A stretch of 5,366 bases of DNA from Clostridiaceae bacterium. Lineage in GTDB: Bacteria > Bacillota > Clostridia > Saccharofermentanales > UBA5734. Below are positions 1-5,351 of this stretch, piece after piece (the first letter of the stretch is position 1; every line of letters starts with the position of its first letter). Location of the stretch: the NCBI GenBank assembly GCA_012519875.1, contig JAAYPL010000064.1, positions 1-5,366 of the forward strand, read 5' to 3'. The notes beneath the pieces are model-generated. The model saw only the letters and a program-made list of their open reading frames with translations. It was not told the DNA's origin and did not search any database. The translations under genes and the position numbers were made by a program.

Positions 1-119
1 GGCTGCTGACCTCTTGCCCGGCCGGTCAATGCCTTTATATTCTTCCTAACTACACCGCCATGCTCTCTTTGCGCGCCGAACTGGCCCGTCGCTATCAGCT
101 GCGGGAATTCTGGCGCTGA
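1..119 (+). CDS. murT: C-terminal end of MurT, lipid II isoglutaminyl synthase subunit (partial)
   Basis: Reading from base 3, 38 sense codons run to a TGA at 117-119. The gene starts outside the window. The peptide contains YILPNYTAMLSLR followed by AELARRYQLREFW, which resembles the conserved C-terminal end of MurT (Mur-ligase-like proteins with the DUF1727 domain), where a 'LPxYTAMLxLR' motif is followed by a short helix and a terminal 'FW'. MurT works in the cytoplasm with the glutaminase GatD to amidate D-glutamate of lipid II in Gram-positive cell walls. In many Bacillota gatD directly follows or overlaps murT. Here no gatD follows, so it must lie upstream or elsewhere. The identification rests on a short C-terminal motif recalled from the family, without an alignment. 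The reading frame and its stop are seen directly. Confidence 0.68.
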   Translation, partial: LLTSCPAGQCLYILPNYTAMLSLRAELARRYQLREFWR

Positions 120-251
120 TCGGCATCTTTTATTATTCTTGAAGCTTTATTTCATTCGTTTAATCGGCAGAGACGCTTGTTGCCTGCTTTTTCGTTGTCA
201 ATTTATATAAAAGAGAAGGCGGCATGCCGGCGTTTTATCAGCAATTCGTTG

Positions 252-267
252 GATTTTGAACAAAATC
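252..267. promoter_or_regulatory. Perfect 16-bp inverted repeat, candidate operator
   Basis: GATTTTG (252-258) and CAAAATC (261-267) are exact reverse complements separated by AA. The repeat covers the proposed -35 element (256-261), so a dimeric regulator bound here would block RNA polymerase. No regulator gene is in the window, and the sequence does not match a catabolite-repression cre site. The symmetry is certain; the operator role is inferred from its position. Confidence 0.4.
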
Positions 268-282
268 ATGCTTTATTATACT
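256..282 (+). promoter_or_regulatory. Candidate sigma-70/sigma-A promoter of the importer operon
   Basis: TTGAAC (256-261) as -35 and TATACT (277-282) as -10 are separated by 15 bp. The -10 matches the consensus at five of six positions and the -35 at four of six. The spacing is shorter than the usual 17 bp, so the promoter would be weak or dependent on an activator. It lies about 100 bases upstream of the ATPase gene, in the only clearly AT-rich stretch of the gap. It is a consensus match by eye only. Confidence 0.35.
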
Positions 283-374
283 TTAATCTGAACCAGAATG
301 TTTCTAGAATATGAATAGATCCAAATCATTAGGCACCAACGTTTTTCGTAATAGAGTGACGGTACTCGAGGGCC

Positions 375-380
375 GGAGGG
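375..380 (+). promoter_or_regulatory. Ribosome binding site of the ATPase gene
   Basis: GGAGGG lies three bases before the ATG at 384 (four bases counted from GGAGG), a strong but slightly close Shine-Dalgarno sequence. It supports the ATG at 384 as the start. Confidence 0.75.
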
Positions 381-383
381 TTT

Positions 384-1886
384 ATGTCTCATTCACATGT
401 CCTGAAAGTTAATAACCTTAGCAAGTCATTTGGTCCGACACAAGCTCTCCAGGATGTATCGCTGGTTTTATCGGCCGGAGAAATACGGGGCCTGATTGGG
501 GAAAACGGTTCGGGCAAATCAACGCTGTCCAACATCATTGTCGGCATTATCAAGCCGGACAGCGGTGAGATGGAGCTTCGTGGAGAAAAATATCAGCCCC
601 ACTCCATGCTGGATGCCGACAGAAACAAAATCAGCATGATCGTACAGGAAATGGCCACGATCAACAAAATATCCGTTGCCGCCAATCTGTTTTCCGGCCA
701 GGAAATGCAGTTCGGCCGGTTCGGCCTGATTAATCAACGCCGGATGAACACAGCCGCCAAGGAGGCTTTGCTTCGCATTGGCGTTGATTGGATTGAACCA
801 GAGAGCGATATTGATACGATTTCATTTGAAGACCGAAAACTTGTCGAACTGGCCAGAGCCGTTGAAAACGATCCGGACATTCTGATCGTTGACGAAACAA
901 CCACCGCCCTGTCCCAAAAAGGGCGCGAAATCATGTACCGCATTATGCAGGAGCTCAAGGATCAGAATAAATCGGTTCTTTTCATTTCCCATGACCTCTC
1001 TGAGATCATTGATCAGTGTGATACCGTGACCGTGCTGCGGGACGGACAACTGGTCGATACGCTCGAAAAGGAGCAAATGGAGATTCACAGAATTCAATAT
1101 CTGATGATCGGCCGTAATATTACCGAAGGATATTATCGTAGTGATTATGATTTCTCCCATAGCGATGAAGTTGTGCTGAAAATTGAAAATGTCAGTTACG
1201 ACCAGTTGCAAAATGTCTCGATCAATCTCCATCGAGGGGAGATCCTCGGTATCGGCGGCCTTTCCGACTGCGGCATGCACGATCTGGGGAAAATAGCTTT
1301 CGGACTGTTGAAACCCGAAAGTGGTTCGGTTACGTTGCCCGCCCGAAACATAACGATAAAATCGCCGGCTGTCGCCATCAAAAACAAGATTGGCTACATG
1401 TCGAAAAATCGTGACCAAGAGGCTTTGCTGCTGTCGACCTCGATTAAAAGCAATGTTTGCCTTCCATCGTTGGATATCCTGAAAAAAGCATTTATCATTG
1501 CCAGAACCAGTGAAAAAAAGCTGGCCAACCGTGTTTGTTCCGCGTTGGATGTCAGGATGAGTTCGATCAACCAACATTGCATGTACCTGAGCGGCGGCAA
1601 TAAACAGAAAGTGGTTGTTGCCAAATGGTTGGGTAATGAGTCCGACATCTTAATCATGGATTGTCCGACCCGAGGCATCGACATCGGTGTCAAGCAAATG
1701 ATTTACCAACTGATGCAGGATCTCAAAGCTGAAGGCAAGGCAATCCTCATGATTTCTGAAGAACTGCCGGAACTGATCGGTATGAGCGACAACATCCTGA
1801 TCATGAAGGACGGCCGAATCTCTGCTTCTTTCCAACGCTCGGAGGATCTTACCGAAGCCCAGATTATCAAGTATATGATTTCCTGA
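384..1886 (+). CDS. Sugar ABC importer ATP-binding protein, two fused nucleotide-binding domains (CUT2, RbsA/MglA-like)
   Basis: This 500-residue protein has the usual length and double-domain layout of RbsA/MglA-type ATPases. It would sit on the cytoplasmic face of the membrane and power import through the two permeases encoded downstream. Domain 1 (about 6-235) has Walker A GENGSGKST (39-47), Q-loop Gln88, Walker B ILIVDE (166-171; Asp170, Glu171) and switch His203. Its signature is degenerate: ISFED (146-150). Domain 2 (about 264-495) has a non-canonical P-loop GGLSDCGMHD (291-300), as is usual in this family, an intact signature LSGGNKQKV (402-410) and the family block PTRGID (428-433). 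The Walker B glutamate of domain 2 is Cys427 (IMDCPT instead of the usual DEPT). The gene starts after a GGAGGG site and ends 14 nt before the permease start. It is the first gene of the probable operon. The family is secure; the substrate is not known. Confidence 0.95.
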   Translation: MSHSHVLKVNNLSKSFGPTQALQDVSLVLSAGEIRGLIGENGSGKSTLSNIIVGIIKPDSGEMELRGEKYQPHSMLDADRNKISMIVQEMATINKISVAANLFSGQEMQFGRFGLINQRRMNTAAKEALLRIGVDWIEPESDIDTISFEDRKLVELARAVENDPDILIVDETTTALSQKGREIMYRIMQELKDQNKSVLFISHDLSEIIDQCDTVTVLRDGQLVDTLEKEQMEIHRIQYLMIGRNITEGYYRSDYDFSHSDEVVLKIENVSYDQLQNVSINLHRGEILGIGGLSDCGMHDLGKIAFGLLKPESGSVTLPARNITIKSPAVAIKNKIGYMSKNRDQEALLLSTSIKSNVCLPSLDILKKAFIIARTSEKKLANRVCSALDVRMSSINQHCMYLSGGNKQKVVVAKWLGNESDILIMDCPTRGIDIGVKQMIYQLMQDLKAEGKAILMISEELPELIGMSDNILIMKDGRISASFQRSEDLTEAQIIKYMIS

Positions 1887-1893
1887 AAGAGAG
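1887..1893 (+). promoter_or_regulatory. Ribosome binding site that decides the permease 1 start
   Basis: AAGAGAG directly follows the ATPase stop codon (1884-1886) and lies seven bases before the ATG at 1901. It is only one base from the in-frame GTG at 1895, too close for that codon to be the main start. The ATG at 1901 is therefore preferred. Confidence 0.55.
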
Positions 1894-1900
1894 CGTGAAA

Positions 1901-2881
1901 ATGGTGACAGACACGGATCTTACCCAAAAGCAAAAATCCAGGCAGCCAATCGGTTTTGACTACAAGGCCGTCGCACGATATCTGAGCGGATTTTTAGGTC
2001 TGGTCATTATTGTGCTGATCTTCCAAATCGCCAGTGAAGGCGGTCTGCTGCAGCCTCGCAACATACGCTTGCTGATCAACCAGTCCTTCATCATCATGTG
2101 TGGAGCGATGGGAGCGTCGTTTGTTCTGGCTCAGGGGAACCTGGATTTGTCACTGGGTGGCGTTGTCGGCATTACCTCGACTCTTGGCGTCATGACGGCC
2201 AAGGTCTATGGGCCGGTCGCGGCGCTGGCGGTTGCTTTGGTTGTCGGCCTTTGCGTCGGGCTGATCATCGGCTCGGTTCATGTTCTTTTCAAGGTGCCGG
2301 CCATCATCCTGACCATTTGCATGATGTTTGCCTTACGTGGCATTACCTGGATTTTGAACGACGACGGTTCGATTGCCATGCCGGCGTCACTGGCAAAATA
2401 CGATACCCTTCCCAACAAGCTGATCGTTGTGGGCATCGTTTTTGTCATTGTCTTTATCTTGTTTGAATATACGAAAGTCGGCAAGTACAGCACGGCGATC
2501 GGGGCCAATGCGACAGCCGCCCGTCAGTCCGGCGTGCCCGTCAATCAAATGAAGGTTTTGGCTTATGCCATCTCCGGTTTTTTCGGCGGGCTGTGTGGGT
2601 TTCTGAGCATGATCCGAGCCGCTTCTTCATCCACCAACTCGGGATCCATGTTTGAAATCAATGTGCTGACCGCCTTGGTTATCGGTGGCATGTCGCTCAA
2701 TGGCGGTTCCGGGGCCAAAATGAAGTCCGGCCTGATCGGAGCCCTGATGCTGGCCATCATCCAGAACGGCCTGATCATCTGGGGCTTAAATGACAAATGG
2801 CAGCAGGCGGTGCAAGGTGCCATCCTGATCATTGCCGTAGCTATTTCTTATGATCGGAAAAATGTCGTTGTGATCGACTAA
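1901..2881 (+). CDS. Sugar ABC importer permease 1 (CUT2, RbsC-like, BPD_transp_2 family)
   Basis: This 326-residue integral membrane protein has the length of RbsC-type permeases. The N-terminus is polar (about 25 residues) and is followed by eight or nine hydrophobic segments, beginning near residue 28. Family hallmarks from start 1901 are GNLDLSLGG (79-87, matching the usual 'GGIDLSVG' motif), VPAIILTICMMFALRG (132-147), AIGANATAARQSGV (199-212, the cytoplasmic coupling loop that meets the ATPase) and the glycine-rich GGMSLNGGSG (262-271). It would form half of the transmembrane channel. A GTG at 1895 could add two residues, but spacing to the ribosome binding site favours ATG 1901. The 14-nt gap after the ATPase gene indicates co-transcription. 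All diagnostic motifs look intact, in contrast to permease 2. Confidence 0.93.
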   Translation: MVTDTDLTQKQKSRQPIGFDYKAVARYLSGFLGLVIIVLIFQIASEGGLLQPRNIRLLINQSFIIMCGAMGASFVLAQGNLDLSLGGVVGITSTLGVMTAKVYGPVAALAVALVVGLCVGLIIGSVHVLFKVPAIILTICMMFALRGITWILNDDGSIAMPASLAKYDTLPNKLIVVGIVFVIVFILFEYTKVGKYSTAIGANATAARQSGVPVNQMKVLAYAISGFFGGLCGFLSMIRAASSSTNSGSMFEINVLTALVIGGMSLNGGSGAKMKSGLIGALMLAIIQNGLIIWGLNDKWQQAVQGAILIIAVAISYDRKNVVVID

Positions 2882-2944
2882 GTAGAGAGGGGGCAGCTGT
2901 TTATATTGTCAGTCGGTCAAACAAATCATCAATACTTATGCACT

Positions 2945-2950
2945 AGGAGG
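2945..2950 (+). promoter_or_regulatory. Consensus ribosome binding site of the binding-protein gene
   Basis: AGGAGG is five bases before the ATG at 2956, the strongest translation signal inside the operon. It fits the high level at which solute-binding proteins are normally made relative to their permeases. The 74-nt gap between permease 1 and this gene contains TTGTCA (2906-2911) but no good -10 at the right distance. Confidence 0.8.
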
Positions 2951-2955
2951 AGCAA

Positions 2956-4131
2956 ATGAAAAAACTAATCAAAACAGTAGCACTCATTTTGACACTCGTC
3001 CTGGCGATTTCGGTCCTCCTGACCGGTTGCCAGCAGACACCCACCGGCCCGAAAGAGACAACAACGGCGCCGGAAGCAAAGGACAAATTGCCGGCCGGCA
3101 CGAAAATCGGCATGACCATTCTGGTCAATGATGGATTGTTTGCCACTATGGCGCAGTATATTCAATACATTGCAGATAACATCGGTTTCGAATTGGTTCT
3201 GGATGTCGGCGCCTTTTCACCGGAAGACCAGGTTGCCAGTGTTGAGAATCTGATTGCGGCCGGTTGCCAGGGGATCGTTTTCTGCAATTTCAGCGAAGCT
3301 GTTTTGCCGAAAATCGCTTCGGTTTGCGACGAGGCTGAGGTCTATTGGGCTCAGTATTGTCGTCAGGTCGATGATCCTGAAATCGTCGCCAGCTTGAATA
3401 ACGCCAAGTACTATGTCGGACGTTGTTTTGAAAACAACGAAAACGTCGCGGTGCGTGTGGTTAAGGCGTTTGAAGATTTGAATGTCAAGAAGACCGCCAT
3501 CATTGGTCCGGCTACCGGAGATACGACGACCGATACCGTTTCGGCCAAATACAAGGCGCTCTGCCAGGAAAAAGGTATTGAGGTCTATACCGAAATCCGT
3601 AATGCCCAAGAAGCTGCCGACTGTACTGCCGCTGCAGAGACCATCGTTTCCAACTTCCCTGACGTGGAAGGGATCATTGTCCTAAGCGGATCAACCGGAA
3701 AACTGGAAGGCGTTTTCAAAGGCCTGGAAAACGTTAACAAGCTGGGGAAAATCAAAGTAGGCGCACTGGATGCTTCGGCCAACATCATTGAAGACCTCAG
3801 AAACGGCTCGGTCAGCTGTGCCAACTCCGGCCAATTTGTGGATAATATGTTCACCACCATGCTGGTTCTCAACTCCGTGCTGGGAACGCCGCTCAAAACC
3901 GACGGTAAAGCCACCATCGAATGTGAGTACGTTGCTTTCTACAAGGCAGCCGATGCGGAATTCTACTATGCCCACATGGAAAATCTGGGAGAAAAGATCT
4001 TTGCTTACAACCTCGATGAAATTCGCCAGATGATCAAGTATTTCAATCCGGATTTTTCCTATGAAAAACTCCAGGCCATTGCTACGGCTTATTCCGTCGA
4101 GGATGTCAAAACTCGGCACAACGTTTCCTAA
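2956..4131 (+). CDS. Solute-binding lipoprotein of the sugar ABC importer (Peripla_BP_4/RbsB-like)
   Basis: This 391-residue protein begins with a lipoprotein signal: MKKLIK, a hydrophobic core (8-22) and lipobox LLTGC with Cys25 as the predicted lipidated residue. A Thr/Pro-rich linker (26-46) follows, as in Gram-positive binding lipoproteins anchored outside the membrane. From about residue 48 (TKIGMTILVNDG) it follows the two-lobed type I binding-protein fold: GFELVLDVGAFSPEDQVASV (77-96), then AAGCQGIVFCNF (101-112), AIIGPATGD (181-189) in lobe 2 and KVGALDAS (267-274). It would deliver the solute to the two permeases. Residues after about 335 form a tail longer than that of RbsB. Nine further cysteines (104, 110, 124, 135, 157, 203, 223, 288, 323) are unusual for an exported protein. 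The ligand is unknown. RbsB-like Asp (272) and Gln (293) seem kept, while the Arg/Asn contacts seem replaced. The class is secure. Confidence 0.92.
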   Translation: MKKLIKTVALILTLVLAISVLLTGCQQTPTGPKETTTAPEAKDKLPAGTKIGMTILVNDGLFATMAQYIQYIADNIGFELVLDVGAFSPEDQVASVENLIAAGCQGIVFCNFSEAVLPKIASVCDEAEVYWAQYCRQVDDPEIVASLNNAKYYVGRCFENNENVAVRVVKAFEDLNVKKTAIIGPATGDTTTDTVSAKYKALCQEKGIEVYTEIRNAQEAADCTAAAETIVSNFPDVEGIIVLSGSTGKLEGVFKGLENVNKLGKIKVGALDASANIIEDLRNGSVSCANSGQFVDNMFTTMLVLNSVLGTPLKTDGKATIECEYVAFYKAADAEFYYAHMENLGEKIFAYNLDEIRQMIKYFNPDFSYEKLQAIATAYSVEDVKTRHNVS

Positions 4132-4149
4132 AACACGAGTTCAGTCCAA

Positions 4150-4190
4150 CTCAGGCTGTGGGCGCGACGAAAGTCCAGCCACAGCCTGAG
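4150..4190 (+). promoter_or_regulatory. Strong intercistronic RNA hairpin with GAAA tetraloop
   Basis: CTCAGGCTGTGG (4150-4161) and CCACAGCCTGAG (4179-4190) are exact 12-bp complements. Inside the loop, GAC (4166-4168) and GTC (4173-4175) form a second stem closed by GAAA (4169-4172), a GNRA tetraloop. A small internal loop (GCGC/CAG) separates the two stems. No T-run follows, so it does not look like an intrinsic terminator. It starts 18 nt after the binding-protein stop and ends 47 nt before the permease 2 start. Hairpins in this position commonly protect the upstream mRNA from 3' exonucleases and so raise the binding-protein to permease ratio. That role is inferred here; the pairing is seen directly. 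Confidence 0.72.
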
Positions 4191-4224
4191 ACGGCTGCGC
4201 CAACGATTGATTCAATCAAATGAT

Positions 4225-4231
4225 AAGTAGG
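4225..4231 (+). promoter_or_regulatory. Ribosome binding site that decides the permease 2 start
   Basis: AAGTAGG lies six bases before the ATG at 4238. The in-frame ATG at 4220 has no purine-rich site upstream, and this site falls inside the extension it would add. ATG 4238 is therefore preferred. A 13-bp palindrome, TTGATTCAATCAA (4207-4219), sits just upstream and could fold near the site. Confidence 0.55.
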
Positions 4232-4237
4232 TACAAA

Positions 4238-5215
4238 ATGGGCGCGACAATTAAAAACCGCATCACACAAATCGGGATGACGCTGGCCTTGCCGGTCTTT
4301 ATCTACATTGTTTTCTTGATCCTGGCCCCCAATAATTTCGGACGGCCCTTCGGGATTTATGTCAGCTTGATGCAATCAGTCACCCCGACACTGATCGGCT
4401 GGGGCATCTGCCTAAACCTGTTGGTTGGTGCCTGGGATTTCAGTGCCGGTGCTGTTGTCTCTCTTTCGGCGGTTTTTGCCGCATATGCGTCCCAAACGTA
4501 TGGACTGGCCGGGCTGGTCATCACCTGTCTGGTCAGCGCCTTCTTGCTTGAGGTGTTGACCGGTGCCGTTTTCACGCTGCTTCGGATTCCCTCCATTATC
4601 ACCACGATCGGCATGATGCTGATCTACGAATCGATCACGCAGCTTTACCGTGGCGGCAGCAATGTAACCATCAAGAAAGAGGTCAGCGCCCTGGGGACTT
4701 TCCCATGGATCTTCATTGTTTTGATCATAGCGGCTTTCTTGTTCCATGTCATTTATGAGCATTCCAAAATCGGTTACGATGTTCGCTCGGTCGGCAACGG
4801 CGTCCAGGTTGCCAAAAATATCGGCATCAACCCGCGCTGGGTAAAATTCCTTACCTTTGTTGTCGGCGGTCTTTTCATCGGCATCGCCACCATCATTCAC
4901 CTCAGCTATGGCGGTACGGTCGGACCCAAGGCCAACATGGATACCTTGAACTTGACTTTCACGCCGATAATGGGCGTTGTGCTCGGCATTGCCATTTCCA
5001 GATATTGCGGCTTGATGCTTGGTATTTTTATTGGCGAGTTTTCTCTCAATATGATTACCAGCGGGCTGGTTGCTATGAGTCTTTCGGGCAACATGCAGAA
5101 AATCATCACGGGAGTTGCGCTGATGATCGTTCTGATCCTGACCAGTGTTCGGGAGAATCGAGCCGCAACAAAGGTAGCGGTCAAAAACATACGAGCCGGT
5201 GAGGGCTCAACTTAG
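4238..5215 (+). CDS. Sugar ABC importer permease 2 (CUT2, divergent BPD_transp_2 family)
   Basis: This 325-residue membrane protein has about eight or nine hydrophobic segments and belongs to the same family as permease 1, but is clearly divergent from it. From start 4238, GAWDFSAG (64-71) takes the place of 'GGIDLSVG', RIPSIITTIGMML (116-128) matches the conserved P-x-I-T-T/L-G segment, and SVGNGVQVAKNIGIN (184-198) is the coupling loop. The later glycine-rich motif (GGMSLNGGSG in permease 1) is replaced by GVVLGIAISRYCG (246-258). It probably pairs with permease 1 as a heterodimer, as LsrC and LsrD do. An upstream ATG at 4220 would add six residues (MISRYK) but lacks a ribosome binding site. 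The gene is separated from the binding-protein gene by 106 nt containing a strong hairpin, so its expression may be lower. The basic C-terminus (TSVRENRAATKVAVKNIR) is cytoplasmic by inference. Confidence 0.91.
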   Translation: MGATIKNRITQIGMTLALPVFIYIVFLILAPNNFGRPFGIYVSLMQSVTPTLIGWGICLNLLVGAWDFSAGAVVSLSAVFAAYASQTYGLAGLVITCLVSAFLLEVLTGAVFTLLRIPSIITTIGMMLIYESITQLYRGGSNVTIKKEVSALGTFPWIFIVLIIAAFLFHVIYEHSKIGYDVRSVGNGVQVAKNIGINPRWVKFLTFVVGGLFIGIATIIHLSYGGTVGPKANMDTLNLTFTPIMGVVLGIAISRYCGLMLGIFIGEFSLNMITSGLVAMSLSGNMQKIITGVALMIVLILTSVRENRAATKVAVKNIRAGEGST

Positions 5216-5270
5216 ATGATCGAATAATCACGAATCCTTAGCGTAAAAGTTTCGTAAAAAAGATGTCAGG

Positions 5271-5299
5271 TTCCCATTGAGCCTCCTGTGGTATACAAT
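5271..5299 (+). promoter_or_regulatory. Candidate promoter embedded in the right-edge inverted repeat
   Basis: TTCCCA (5271-5276) and TACAAT (5294-5299) are 17 bp apart, matching the sigma-A consensus at four and five of six positions. Alternatively TGGTATACA (5289-5297) reads as an extended -10. The -10 is in the loop of the inverted repeat, so transcripts would start near 5306 and contain only its right arm. This is a consensus match by eye. Confidence 0.35.
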
Positions 5300-5317
5300 A
5301 GAAAACAGGAGGCTCAA
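5277..5317. repeat. Perfect 13-bp inverted repeat carrying a Shine-Dalgarno sequence
   Basis: TTGAGCCTCCTGT (5277-5289) and ACAGGAGGCTCAA (5305-5317) are exact reverse complements with a 15-nt loop (5290-5304). The right arm contains AGGAGG (5307-5312) and the left arm its complement CCTCCT. A transcript covering both arms would bury the ribosome binding site. No T-run follows either arm on either strand, so it is not a standard intrinsic terminator. It lies 61 bases after permease 2, where no other terminator is visible. Confidence 0.75.
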
Positions 5318-5321
5318 AACT

Positions 5322-5351
5322 GTGGCAAGAAAAGAGTGGTGTCGATCATGA
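5322..5351 (+). CDS. Possible nine-codon leader peptide (GTG start)
   Basis: GTG at 5322 lies nine bases after a perfect AGGAGG (5307-5312) and opens a frame encoding VARKEWCRS, ending at TGA 5349-5351. The stop overlaps ATG 5348-5350 as ATGA, the usual geometry of translational coupling. It could be a leader peptide, or the start of a gene broken by a stop or frameshift. The strong ribosome binding site is the only support; the frame is too short to judge by content. Confidence 0.3.
   Translation: MARKEWCRS

Larger units (their letters stand above)
120..383. other. Intergenic region between murT end and ABC importer operon
   Basis: These 264 bases hold no convincing gene. A weak terminator-like element follows murT: GCAG (167-170) can pair with CTGC (184-187), and five T residues follow (188-192). 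The stem is only 4-5 bp, so termination there is doubtful. A 10-bp palindrome CGGCATGCCG lies at 220-229 and an 8-bp one, TTCTAGAA, at 302-309, both without obvious function. The AT-rich part at 250-290 holds the promoter and operator candidates listed separately. About 100 bases of untranslated leader would then precede the ATPase start. I see no riboswitch fold that I recognise. Confidence 0.6.

Noticed and set aside
166..192. Intrinsic terminator after murT
   Set aside because: The stem is only 4-5 bp with a loop of 12 or more bases, although five T residues follow. It is too weak to list as a terminator.
822..1577. Long open frame on the minus strand (251 codons) inside the ATPase gene
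   Set aside because: It lies entirely opposite a strongly supported ATPase gene, has no ribosome binding site or recognisable domain, and looks like a codon-bias shadow.
1895..1900. GTG start for permease 1
   Set aside because: The ribosome binding site ends one base upstream. ATG 1901 has correct spacing.
2098..2466. + strand frame of 122 codons inside permease 1
   Set aside because: It is rich in Trp, Cys, His and Arg, as expected of an out-of-frame reading of the permease, and has no translation signal.
2906..2936. Internal promoter before the binding-protein gene (TTGTCA as -35)
   Set aside because: The best -10 match, AATACT (2931-2936), is 19 bp away and poor, and transcription would begin inside or beside the ribosome binding site.
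4220..4237. ATG at 4220 as the start of permease 2
   Set aside because: No ribosome binding site precedes it, whereas AAGTAGG lies six bases before ATG 4238.
4412..4900. 162-codon minus-strand frame within permease 2
   Set aside because: It is highly polar because it reads the complement of membrane-segment codons. The + strand permease motifs explain the sequence.
5230..5255. Hairpin ACGAA/TTCGT after permease 2
   Set aside because: It has five AT-rich pairs with a 16-base loop and no T-run, so no functional claim is possible.
5277..5317. Intrinsic terminator of the importer operon, possibly bidirectional
   Set aside because: The stem is strong, but no T-run follows on either strand. The AGGAGG in its arm suggests control of translation.
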